In this document: piece after piece, positions 36,167 through 44,326 of the stretch
Position numbering within the stretch: the first letter of the stretch is position 1
Layout: each line of letters starts with the position of its first letter
Assembly: GCF_044594925.1 (NCBI RefSeq)
Contig: NZ_CP138991.1
Span: 1,612,001 to 1,676,000 of the forward strand
Length of the DNA stretch: 64,000 nucleotides
Origin: Maribacter sp044594925
GTDB taxonomy: Bacteria; Bacteroidota; Bacteroidia; Flavobacteriales; Flavobacteriaceae
Direction: 5' to 3'
Translations under genes and position numbers: made by a program
The notes under the pieces: model-generated
What the model was told of the DNA's origin: nothing
Seen by the model: the letters and a program-made list of their open reading frames with translations, nothing else
Databases searched by the model: none

Positions 36167-37186
36167 ATGTATGAACACCGTTCCCTTACCGATAAAATTT
36201 TCTTGGTTATTAAGGGCCTATGTATGGGAGCTGCCAATAAGGTCCCCGGAGTCTCTGGCGGTATTGTCGCTTTTGTCGGTGGTTTCTACGAAGAGTTTAT
36301 CTATTCCCTTCAAAAAATAAACATTAAGGCCTTTAAATTACTACTGAATGGAAGGTTTAAGAGCTTTTATAGATATATCAATGGTTCGTTTTTAACCTTA
36401 CTATTATTTGGTATGTTGGTGAGTTATTTCAGCGTTTCCAAAGTATTAGACTATTTTTTAGAACAAAAGGAACTCTATGTCTGGTCCGCTTTTTTTGGAA
36501 TGATTCTGGGCTCTATTTACTACATAGGAAAGGATTTTTCCTATTGGAAAAAGAAAACCATAGTTGCTGCTTTGCTTGGACTTGTCGTTGGTATTGCCAT
36601 AAGTTTTTTAAATCCTGCAAAGGAAAATGACAACCTACTTTTTATCTTTTTTTGTGGAATGATCAGTGTTTCAGGAATGGCACTACCTGGCCTATCAGGT
36701 TCTTTCATATTAATCCTACTCGGGAACTACGTACTTTTACTGGTGGATTCCGTTAATGCACTCTACGACACCTTTTCAGAAATTATAATAGGAAATTTTA
36801 GTTTTACCGATAATACCGAACGTATACGGACATTGAAAATTTTAGTGGTCTTTACCCTTGGTTCCGCCACTGGCCTCGTAACCCTTTCGCATATTCTAAG
36901 CTACGTCCTAAAGCATTTTAAACATATAACAACAGCTGTAATACTAGGGTTTATCACGGGGTCTCTAGGTGTAGTTTGGCCGTGGAAAAAAACAATTTAC
37001 AAGACGGCAAATAACGGTAATTTAATGCTTGACACAAATGGAAAAGAGATAATTATAAATTATGAACGCTTTTGGCCCAATACAACAAGTACAGAAACGT
37101 GGTGGGCATTATTCTTTGTTGTCTTAGGCGTTAGTATTTTATTACTTCTAGATTGGTATGGAAAAAACAGAAAAAGAGCGGTTTAA
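36167..37186 (+). CDS. DUF368 membrane protein, copy 2
   Basis: A 339-residue paralogue of the preceding gene. It has the matching signatures GLCMGAANKVPGVSGGIVAFVGGFYEEFI and GMALPGLSGSFILILLGNY, about eight membrane segments and a longer loop near residues 200-225. Its C-terminal end overlaps the aroE start by 29 bases. Two neighbouring copies may be specialised, or may work as a heterodimer; neither can be decided here. Confidence 0.88.
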   Translation: MYEHRSLTDKIFLVIKGLCMGAANKVPGVSGGIVAFVGGFYEEFIYSLQKINIKAFKLLLNGRFKSFYRYINGSFLTLLLFGMLVSYFSVSKVLDYFLEQKELYVWSAFFGMILGSIYYIGKDFSYWKKKTIVAALLGLVVGIAISFLNPAKENDNLLFIFFCGMISVSGMALPGLSGSFILILLGNYVLLLVDSVNALYDTFSEIIIGNFSFTDNTERIRTLKILVVFTLGSATGLVTLSHILSYVLKHFKHITTAVILGFITGSLGVVWPWKKTIYKTANNGNLMLDTNGKEIIINYERFWPNTTSTETWWALFFVVLGVSILLLLDWYGKNRKRAV

Positions 37187-37919
37187 ATTCGGGTTAGTTG
37201 GTAGATCTATTTCGTACTCCTTTTCAAGGGGCTATTTTGGTGAGAAATTCAAAAACTTAAAACTAACCGGTCATAGCTACGAAAACTTTGATTTGGACAC
37301 CATTGAGGAGTTTTCTGAACTGTTAACCAATACATCACATTTAAAAGGACTAAATGTAACTATTCCCTACAAGGAAGATGTCATTCCCTATTTAGATGCT
37401 ATCGATGAATCCGCAAAAGAAATAGGAGCGGTAAATACCATCAAGATTACGAATAAAGTACTAAAAGGTTACAATACGGATACCTATGGCTTTCAAATGT
37501 CATTGCAGCCCTTCTTAAAAAGTTACCATAAAAAAGCATTAATATTGGGAACAGGTGGCGCATCAAAGGCAGTTGCCTACGTGCTTAAAAAATTACAAAT
37601 AGAGTTCAAGTTCGTCTCTAGAAGTGGTAAAAACAAAGGTCTTACCTATGACAATCTTAATACCGATATCATTAAAGCCCATACCTTAATCATTAATTGT
37701 TCGCCGGTTGGCACATACCCCGATATTGACAAAAAACCAAAGATACCTTACTCAGGAATCAGCAAGAAACATTTGCTATACGACCTCATCTACAATCCTG
37801 AAAAAACAGCTTTTCTTAGGGCTGGCGAAAAACACGGGGCTGAAACCTGCAACGGGCTTCGTATGCTAGAACTGCAAGCTGAGAAAGCTTGGGAAATTTG
37901 GAACGAGGAGCCCTACTAG
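37158..37919 (+). CDS. aroE: Shikimate dehydrogenase AroE
   Basis: A 253-residue enzyme that reduces 3-dehydroshikimate with NADPH in aromatic amino acid synthesis. Motifs are the substrate site GRSISYSFSRGYF, the catalytic Lys in GLNVTIPYKED, GAVNTI, the NADP loop LGTGGASKAVAYVL and the end NGLRMLELQAEKAWEIW. ATG 37158 lies inside the end of the preceding DUF368 gene; the overlap of 29 bases suggests coupled translation. Confidence 0.94.
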   Translation: MEKTEKERFKFGLVGRSISYSFSRGYFGEKFKNLKLTGHSYENFDLDTIEEFSELLTNTSHLKGLNVTIPYKEDVIPYLDAIDESAKEIGAVNTIKITNKVLKGYNTDTYGFQMSLQPFLKSYHKKALILGTGGASKAVAYVLKKLQIEFKFVSRSGKNKGLTYDNLNTDIIKAHTLIINCSPVGTYPDIDKKPKIPYSGISKKHLLYDLIYNPEKTAFLRAGEKHGAETCNGLRMLELQAEKAWEIWNEEPY

Positions 37920-38070
37920 TAAAGTCATTTATTATTTATCCAAGGACCATTGCTTAATTTTAATTCTTTACTTATCAAATATCACATAAGAAAATCGACC
38001 TAAAAAGAAGATACTTATTCTTTGCCATTCCTATGGTTGTTACTATCTTGTAAAAACCTAATTACGGAAA

Positions 38071-40179
38071 ATGTCAGAAGACAAAGAAAAAGAGCCTAAT
38101 AACGAGATATCAGAAATTAGCCCAGAAACTCCTGAAACGGATAAGGAAATCTTGAACGAGACTACCGAACAGGAGACTGTATCTCAGCAAGAGGAAAAAT
38201 TAAATGCTTCACAGGAGAAAGAACTTAAATCGTCTGAGGTCATTGAGGAAGAAACAATACCCTTGGATGAAGCTGTCGAAAATGAAGAATCGAAAACCAT
38301 TGCTAAAGAAAATAAGGAAACTTCTGAACCAGACGTAATTAAGGAAATTGATGACAATAACGCTGAAGACGCAGAGGACAAGGATACTGAAAAAAGACAT
38401 CAAATTCCTGTTTTGGATTATCATTCAATGTCCATGGAAAATCTTGTCGGAGAACTTCAGAAACTTGTTAAGAACGAAAAGGTACAGGCCATTAAAAAAC
38501 ACGTCGATGGTATCCGCGAAGAATTTAATCTGAAATATCAAGAATTCATTGACCAGAAAAAAGAAGATTTTGTGGCCAATGGAGGTAATGAAATAGACTT
38601 TAGGTATAACTCCGTAACTAAAAGACAGTTTAACGAAGTATATAATGATTATCGCGATAAGCGTAATCAGCATTATAAAAGCTTAGAAAAGAGCCATAAG
38701 GAAAATTTAGCCTTCAGATTAGAACTAATAGAGGAGGTTAAAAGTCTGGTGAATGTTGAGGAAGATATTAACACCACTTACAAGAATTTTAAGGATATTC
38801 AAGAAAAGTGGCGTAATGCAGGCCCCATTCCCAGAGCCAATTACAATGATGTCTGGAAAACGTACCAGCATCACATTGAAATTTTCTACGACTTCCTTCA
38901 CATAAACCGTGAGCTTAGAGATTTAGATTTTAAGCATAATTTAGAAGAGAAACTTAAGATAGTAAAACAAGCGGAAGCGTTGGCCGTGGAGACCGATTTA
39001 AATAGGGCTTTTAGGGAACTACAGGTACTACACAAACTTTGGAAAGAAGATATTGGACCTGTAGGAAAGGATCATCGAGAAGAAATTTGGGAGCGTTTTA
39101 GTGCGGCAACAAAAACCATCCACGAAAGACGTCAAAACTACTTCAAAGAACTTGACCAACTTAACGAGCAAAACCTTGAAGCAAAAAATGGTATTATTGC
39201 CGAAATATTAGCGCTTTCAGAAAGTGTTTCCGACAAGCATTCCACCTTACAACAGCAAATTAAGAAATTAGAGGAGCTTAGAGAAGCTTTCTTTAAAGCC
39301 GGTAAGGTTCCACAAAAAGATAACGAAAAGACTTGGAGTTCTTTTAAAGATGCGGTAAGAGCTTTCAATCGGGGTAAAAATGCCTTTTATAAAAACCTGA
39401 AGAAAGAGCAACAGAAAAATCTGGATAGTAAAAGAGCTTTACTAGAAACGGCGAATTCGTTAAAAGAGAGTGAAGATTGGGATGTGGCTACGGCCGAAAT
39501 GAAAAGAATACAGAGCGAGTGGAAAAAAATTGGTCATGTACCGAGAAAATACTCGGACAAACTTTGGAAAGATTTTAAAGCAGCTTGCAATCACTACTTT
39601 GACCGTTTACATGCTACAAAAAATGATGGTTTTAAAAAAGAACAAGAGAATCTAAAGCTTAAGGAAGATTGCATGGCCCGTTTGAAGGCTTTTCAGTTAA
39701 GTGGCAAAAAAGAGGATGACCTTAAAATCATAAAGGGATTTGTTTCTGAATGGAAAACTTATGGTCATGTACCATACAAGCAAAAAAGCATTAATCAAAA
39801 ATTCAATAGGGTCATAGATGCTCTTTTTAATAAATTGGGAATAAGCGCTCAAGAATCTGATTTATTAAAATACGGCAACAAAATCCAAGGCCTAAAGAAC
39901 GGTGATAACCAAGAGAGGGCTATTCAGAATGAACGCAGTTTCATTCGTAAAAAAATCAACGAAAGCAAGGGTGAAATTATACAGTTAGAAACCAATCTGC
40001 AGTTTTTTTCCAATGCCTCTGAAAACAATCCTATAGTACAGGATGTAATTAAAAAAGTAGAAAGTCAAAAAGAGGCCTTGGCCTCATGGACAGCGAAACT
40101 GAAAAAACTAAATGTTTTAGAGCATAACCTGAATAAGGAAATTGAAGAAGAGAGCGCCAGTTCTAGCGAAGAGGAATAG
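38071..40179 (+). CDS. DUF349 protein with five repeats
   Basis: A 702-residue soluble protein. The first 110 residues are acidic and low in complexity (many E, D, S and T) and look disordered. Helical DUF349 units follow, each ending in a W...GP(I/V)P or GxVP...W motif: WRNAGPIPRANYNDVW, WKEDIGPVGKDHREEIW, KAGKVPQKDNEKTW, WKKIGHVPRKYSDKLW and WKTYGHVPYKQKS. I count five. A coiled coil follows near 630-690 and the end is acidic. The family is widespread but has no firm function. It stands as its own unit, 150 bases after aroE. Confidence 0.85.
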   Translation: MSEDKEKEPNNEISEISPETPETDKEILNETTEQETVSQQEEKLNASQEKELKSSEVIEEETIPLDEAVENEESKTIAKENKETSEPDVIKEIDDNNAEDAEDKDTEKRHQIPVLDYHSMSMENLVGELQKLVKNEKVQAIKKHVDGIREEFNLKYQEFIDQKKEDFVANGGNEIDFRYNSVTKRQFNEVYNDYRDKRNQHYKSLEKSHKENLAFRLELIEEVKSLVNVEEDINTTYKNFKDIQEKWRNAGPIPRANYNDVWKTYQHHIEIFYDFLHINRELRDLDFKHNLEEKLKIVKQAEALAVETDLNRAFRELQVLHKLWKEDIGPVGKDHREEIWERFSAATKTIHERRQNYFKELDQLNEQNLEAKNGIIAEILALSESVSDKHSTLQQQIKKLEELREAFFKAGKVPQKDNEKTWSSFKDAVRAFNRGKNAFYKNLKKEQQKNLDSKRALLETANSLKESEDWDVATAEMKRIQSEWKKIGHVPRKYSDKLWKDFKAACNHYFDRLHATKNDGFKKEQENLKLKEDCMARLKAFQLSGKKEDDLKIIKGFVSEWKTYGHVPYKQKSINQKFNRVIDALFNKLGISAQESDLLKYGNKIQGLKNGDNQERAIQNERSFIRKKINESKGEIIQLETNLQFFSNASENNPIVQDVIKKVESQKEALASWTAKLKKLNVLEHNLNKEIEEESASSSEEE

Positions 40180-40221
40180 TTTAAGTTTCATAGATAGAGA
40201 TAATCAATAATTTTTAGTGTA

Positions 40222-40734
40222 ATGAAAGTTAAGGTATATACTGGTTTTCTACTTTTAGCTTTATTGAGTTGTAATACTATTGAAAAGAGAACTGAAGCTC
40301 TAAAAGCCATAGATTGGTCCAATAAAGAGGTAAACATTAGCGAAACAGATTCACTAACCTATGGAAAGTCATATCTATCCGTATATTCTCAGATATATAG
40401 TTATACGGAAAATACTGCATTGGATTTAACGGCAACTGTAAGCATCAGAAATACAAGTGACGCCGAACCAATTTATCTTTTAAAAGCAGCTTATTTTGAC
40501 ACCCAGGGTAATGAAATCCATTCGTATGTAAACCACCCCATTGCTTTGGAGAAAATGGAGACCTTAGAAATTGTCATAGCAGAATTGGATAAGAAAGGTG
40601 GCACGGGAGCAAATTTTATTTTTGAATGGGGAAAGAAAGAAGCAACCGCTACTCCACTATTCGAAGCTGTAATGATATCTACGTACGGACAGCAAGGATT
40701 ATCCTTTACCACCCAAGGAAAGAGAATAGAATAG
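40222..40734 (+). CDS. DUF3124 lipoprotein
   Basis: A 170-residue lipoprotein (lipobox LALLSC, Cys17) with an immunoglobulin-like beta domain of the DUF3124 type: LTATVSIRNTSDAEPIYLLKAAYFDTQG, PIALEKMETLEIVI and the Gly/Glu strand GGTGANFIFEWGK. Function unknown. The stop codon is one base before the start of the MarC gene, so they form a pair. Confidence 0.8.
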   Translation: MKVKVYTGFLLLALLSCNTIEKRTEALKAIDWSNKEVNISETDSLTYGKSYLSVYSQIYSYTENTALDLTATVSIRNTSDAEPIYLLKAAYFDTQGNEIHSYVNHPIALEKMETLEIVIAELDKKGGTGANFIFEWGKKEATATPLFEAVMISTYGQQGLSFTTQGKRIE

Positions 40735-40735
40735 T

Positions 40736-41350
40736 ATGACAGAAATTTTTACTACTATTTTATTTTTAATCGCGGTAATAGACCCATTGGGTTCTGTACC
40801 TGTATACTTGGAGGCAACCAAACATTTTGACAAAGCCCATAAAAAGAAAATTGCCATAAGAGCGTCTATTGTGGCATTTTTTATTTTACTATTTTTTATT
40901 GTTATTGGCCAATTAATTTTGGAAGGAATGGACATTTCTTTAGATGCTTTTCAGATATCAGGTGGTGTAATTCTATTTCTCTTCGCACTTACTATGATCT
41001 TTGGTGACGGAAAGCCAGAAACGGAAAAACATCTTATTTCCGACTACAAACATGTCACCATATTTCCTGTCGCAATACCATCCATAGCTTCCCCAGGAGC
41101 TATAATGGCGGTAGTATTAATGACGGACAATCATGTTTATGACATAGAACAACAAGCCTTAACAACTGGTCTGGTTTTGGTAGTGATTGGTCTAACTAGT
41201 TTGTTACTACTGGTCGCCAATTATGTTCAGGAAAAAATAGGAGAATACGGAATTACGGTCATCAGTAAAATTATGGGGCTTATTCTTGCCTCGTATGCGG
41301 TGCAAAGTATCTTAAGTGGTTTAAAAGATTTCTTTGTCCTGACCAATTAA
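40736..41350 (+). CDS. MarC family membrane protein
   Basis: A 204-residue protein with six membrane segments. It carries the MarC/YchE family marks: AVIDPLGSVPVYLEAT at the start, SGGVILFLFALTMIFG in the middle, and FPVAIPSIASPGAIMAVVL. The role of the family is not settled; an early link to antibiotic resistance was withdrawn. It lies one base after the DUF3124 gene. Confidence 0.9.
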   Translation: MTEIFTTILFLIAVIDPLGSVPVYLEATKHFDKAHKKKIAIRASIVAFFILLFFIVIGQLILEGMDISLDAFQISGGVILFLFALTMIFGDGKPETEKHLISDYKHVTIFPVAIPSIASPGAIMAVVLMTDNHVYDIEQQALTTGLVLVVIGLTSLLLLVANYVQEKIGEYGITVISKIMGLILASYAVQSILSGLKDFFVLTN

Positions 41351-41388
41351 AAATTTAGCCTTAAAATGAAAAGTAATAAAGGTTTACT

Positions 41389-41709
41389 ATGAAGTATTAT
41401 ATTCTTTCACTTTTTGTCTTAAGTGCATTGGAAATTGAACCAAAAGCATATGAGTACGATCCAGTTGAACAGGAAACAATTCAAAAAGGAAAGGCCTTCG
41501 AAGTTTTACAAACCAAGTGTAACGTATGCCATGCTACAAAAAAGAGAGTAGACATATTTACTTTTGAGAATATGGACAGCCTAGCTTACGAAATCAATAA
41601 ACAGGTATTCATTAAGAAAAAAATGCCCAAAGGAAAAAAAATAAAACTAACCTCCACTGAAAAAAATGACCTAACTCTTTGGATTGAGCAAACTAAGAAC
41701 AAGGCATAA
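41389..41709 (+). CDS. Small exported c-type cytochrome
   Basis: A 106-residue protein with a short hydrophobic N-terminus (YYILSLFVLSAL) and one heme-binding CNVCH (C44, C47, H48). A Met follows in KKKMPKGKK and may be the sixth iron ligand. The C-terminal helix (TEKNDLTLWIEQTKNK) is typical of mono-heme class I cytochromes. Its electron partner is unknown. It lies 38 bases after marC. Confidence 0.82.
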   Translation: MKYYILSLFVLSALEIEPKAYEYDPVEQETIQKGKAFEVLQTKCNVCHATKKRVDIFTFENMDSLAYEINKQVFIKKKMPKGKKIKLTSTEKNDLTLWIEQTKNKA

Positions 41710-41710
41710 A

Positions 41711-41737
41711 AAAAGAGCTATTTCTAGCTCTCTTTAT
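41711..41737. terminator. Bidirectional terminator between the cytochrome gene and rny
   Basis: AGAGCTA (41714-41720), loop TTTC, TAGCTCT (41725-41731), with an A-run on the left and CTTTATTT on the right. It lies between two convergent genes and can serve both. Confidence 0.8.
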
Positions 41738-41751
41738 TTAAATTCTAAGGT

Positions 41752-43320
41752 TTATTTGGCTACGTTAACAGCCCGAGTCTCTCTAATAACTGTAACTTTC
41801 ACCTGTCCGGGATAAGTCATATCCGTTTGTATTTTCTGTGATATTTCAAAAGAAAGTTCCGAAGCCTTGTCATCACTAACTTTTTCACTTTCTACGATAA
41901 CTCTAAGCTCCCTACCCGCTTGTATGGCATAGGCCTTCTGCACACCGCTAAATCCAAACGCTATCTCTTCTAAATCTTTCAGACGTTGAATATAGGAATC
42001 CAATACTTGTCTTCTTGCTCCCGGTCTTGCTCCGCTTATGGCATCGCACACTTGCACTATAGGAGAAATTAAAGTCTTCATCTCTATCTCATCGTGGTGC
42101 GCACCGATAGCATTACAAACTTCTGGCTTTTCTCCAAACTTCTCTGCCCACTGCATCCCTAAGATAGCATGTGGTGTTTCCACCTCAGCCTCCGTATTGG
42201 GAACTTTTCCTATATCGTGCAGTAATCCTGCTCGTTTAGCTATTTTAGGATTAAGGCCTAGCTCTGAGGCCATAACACCACATAATTTAGCAACTTCTCT
42301 TGAGTGTTGTAATAGGTTTTGCCCATAAGAAGAACGATATTTCATTCTCCCCACCGCTTTGATCAATTCTGGATGCAATCCATGAATACCCAAGTCGATT
42401 ACGGTCCTTTTACCTATTTCAACGATTTCACCTTCAATCTGCTTTTCTGTCTTCTTAACGATTTCTTCAATTCTAGCAGGATGAATTCTACCGTCGGTTA
42501 CCAGTTTATGCAAAGACAAACGCGCTACTTCCCTGCGTACAGAATCAAAACAAGATAATATAATCGCCTCTGGCGTATCGTCTACAATTATTTCAACTCC
42601 CGTAGCAGATTCCAAAGCTCTAATATTTCTTCCTTCCCTACCTATAATTCTGCCCTTAACATCATCAGATTCAATATTAAAAACAGAAACACAATTCTCT
42701 ACAGCTTCTTCCGTACCTATGCGTTGTATGGTATTGATGACTACTTTGCGAGCTTCCTGTTGCGCAGTTAGTTTGGCCTCTTCCATTGTAGCCTGCACAT
42801 ATCCCATGGCATCACTTTTCGCCGTTTCACGTAAACTGGCTACCAATTCACTCTTGGCATCATCTGCGGATAGCCCCGAAATAACTTCTAATTGTTGCAC
42901 TTGGCTTTTATGAAGTTTTTCTAACTCTGATTGTTTTTTTTCATAGAATTCCTTGCGTTGTTCAATATCCTTTAATCTACTATCTAATTGTGCGTTTAGT
43001 TTCTTATTCTTAGCAAGTTCACTACTAATTTGAGATTCTTTATCCCTAGTCCTCTTTTCTGCCTCGTTAATCTTTTTGTCCTTATTTATGATTACCTTCT
43101 CGTGCTCCGCTTTTAATTCTAAGAACTTCTCTTTTGCCTGAAAAATTTTATCCTTTTTTATACTATCGCCTTCAATTTTGGCTTCTTTGAGAATTCTACC
43201 GGCATCTTTTTTTGCATTTGCAATGGTTTTGGATGCCTTACCCTTTTCCATAAATTTTGCAATTGCAAAGCCTATCGCTAAACCAACAATTGCTGCTATA
43301 ATTATCATTGTACTGTCCAT
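41752..43320 (-). CDS. rny: Ribonuclease Y
   Basis: A 522-residue endoribonuclease that starts mRNA decay. In order: an N-terminal membrane anchor (about 5-22; IIIAAIVGLAIGFAIA), a long coiled coil to about residue 200, a KH domain (GRIIGREGRNIRALESATG), an HD domain (HSREVAKL and GLLHDIGKV, with further IGAHHDEIE) and a C-terminal domain. Length is normal. It lies downstream of the 6S-like RNA and zapA on the same strand. Confidence 0.97.
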   Translation of the reverse strand: MDSTMIIIAAIVGLAIGFAIAKFMEKGKASKTIANAKKDAGRILKEAKIEGDSIKKDKIFQAKEKFLELKAEHEKVIINKDKKINEAEKRTRDKESQISSELAKNKKLNAQLDSRLKDIEQRKEFYEKKQSELEKLHKSQVQQLEVISGLSADDAKSELVASLRETAKSDAMGYVQATMEEAKLTAQQEARKVVINTIQRIGTEEAVENCVSVFNIESDDVKGRIIGREGRNIRALESATGVEIIVDDTPEAIILSCFDSVRREVARLSLHKLVTDGRIHPARIEEIVKKTEKQIEGEIVEIGKRTVIDLGIHGLHPELIKAVGRMKYRSSYGQNLLQHSREVAKLCGVMASELGLNPKIAKRAGLLHDIGKVPNTEAEVETPHAILGMQWAEKFGEKPEVCNAIGAHHDEIEMKTLISPIVQVCDAISGARPGARRQVLDSYIQRLKDLEEIAFGFSGVQKAYAIQAGRELRVIVESEKVSDDKASELSFEISQKIQTDMTYPGQVKVTVIRETRAVNVAK

Positions 43321-43338
43321 AGTGTAAAATATTTATAT

Positions 43339-43506
43339 AAAAAAAGCCCACATTGGAGAAGTTTTGTACAAACTCCGGAAAACAGGTTTAGGGCTAACAG
43401 ACTGATCAAGGATCCTTAAACGAGAAGGCCTGCTTTTACAATCTAAACTCACCCTTTTTAAACAAATTAATGTTGAGTTTGTCAAAAGGTATTACCAATG
43501 TGGGCA
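43339..43506 (-). ncRNA. ssrS: Probable 6S RNA (6S-Flavo type)
   Basis: On the minus strand the 218-base gap between zapA and rny holds an RNA-like structure. The closing stem is GCCCACATTGG (complement of 43505-43495) with CCAATGTGGGC (complement of 43356-43346), 11 perfect pairs at the two ends of a region of about 160 bases. The right arm is followed by seven T (complement of 43345-43339), as in a terminator. Inside are further short pairings around large bulges, as expected of 6S RNA, which imitates an open promoter and binds RNA polymerase. The zapA neighbourhood is where 6S RNA is found in many bacteria. Family membership is my inference; the stem and T-run are seen. Confidence 0.75.
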
Positions 43507-43511
43507 GTAAC

Positions 43512-43519
43512 TTAATGTA
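43512..43519 (-). promoter_or_regulatory. Possible -7 box of the 6S-like RNA
   Basis: On the minus strand TACATTAA matches six of eight positions of TAnnTTTG. It would place the transcript start close to 43506, at the first base of the closing stem. The box is imperfect, so the call rests mainly on its position. Confidence 0.3.
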
Positions 43520-43538
43520 TTTAAAAGAACGTTTTTTA

Positions 43539-43832
43539 TTAAAGAGCTAGCTTGGCGTTCACCAGTTCCTCAAGCGCTTTTAAACGCTCTTCGGCTTCTT
43601 TGGTTCCTTCCGTTTGTTCTATACCACGCTGTTCTATTTTGGAGGCAAATTGCAAGGCGCACATCGCCAAAACATCTTGCTTATCCCGAACAGCATAATT
43701 TTGCTCAAACTTTTTGGCCAACTGTTCAATATTTTTAGCCGCTTTCCTTAAACCCTCCTCTTGGGATGGTTCTATCGTCAGCGGGTAAACCCTATCTGCA
43801 ATAGAAAGCTTTATTTTGAGCTTTTCTGACAT
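43539..43832 (-). CDS. zapA: Cell division protein ZapA
   Basis: A 97-residue ZapA homologue that bundles FtsZ filaments at the division site. It shows the short N-terminal ZapA head (KIKLSIADRVYPLTIEPSQE), the RKAAKNIEQLAKKF helix and the C-terminal coiled coil (MCALQFASKIEQR and AEERLKALEELV). It lies 13 bases after a small coiled-coil gene and is followed by the 6S-like RNA. Confidence 0.93.
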   Translation of the reverse strand: MSEKLKIKLSIADRVYPLTIEPSQEEGLRKAAKNIEQLAKKFEQNYAVRDKQDVLAMCALQFASKIEQRGIEQTEGTKEAEERLKALEELVNAKLAL

Positions 43833-43845
43833 AGTATTTAAATCA

Positions 43846-44136
43846 TTATTCCGAAAGTTGCGCTATACAATGGTCTAACTCCCGTATTAATGTATTTATT
43901 TTAAGCTTTGCTTCTGTCTTATTTGTATTACTGCCAAGCATTGAATTTGCAAGTTTGAGCGAGTTGTACTTTTCCTCCCAGTCCGACACCGTTTTACTAA
44001 CGTTTTCCTGTTTGGATTTAATCATCATCAATTCATTTTCAAGATTCTTATTAGCATCACCGAGCACTTCTAATCTGTGAAGCAACTTGCTGACCTTGTT
44101 TTCTAAGGAATCTACTATTTGAATCAATTCGCTCAT
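43846..44136 (-). CDS. Small coiled-coil protein (ZapB-like position)
   Basis: A 96-residue protein from ATG 44136 (MSELIQIVDSLENKV). Almost the whole chain is heptad-rich helix (LENKVSKLLHRLEVLGDANKNLENELMM in part; KTEAKLKINTLIRELDHCI near the end). The frame could start at 44199, but a -7 box lies inside that extension. Position directly before zapA and the coiled-coil form suggest a division-associated partner comparable to ZapB. No sequence motif proves this. Confidence 0.8.
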   Translation of the reverse strand: MSELIQIVDSLENKVSKLLHRLEVLGDANKNLENELMMIKSKQENVSKTVSDWEEKYNSLKLANSMLGSNTNKTEAKLKINTLIRELDHCIAQLSE

Positions 44137-44159
44137 AACAAAATTCGATGCGATATACA

Positions 44160-44167
44160 CAAAGTTA
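44160..44167 (-). promoter_or_regulatory. -7 promoter box of the coiled-coil/zapA unit
   Basis: On the minus strand TAACTTTG is an exact TAnnTTTG. A start near 44155 gives a leader of about 19 bases before ATG 44136 and rules out the longer reading frame. Confidence 0.5.
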
Positions 44168-44326
44168 ACATTCGTAAGAGACTTAACCATACTTTTCACG
44201 AATAATCTTTAGAACCGAGATACGTATTAAACAAAACCCAGGGGAAACGTGTGGCATACAAATTGACTACAACAATCTTCAAGAATTAATAGCGTTTAAT
44301 TATTTTCGTATTACCTAAAGAAAGCT

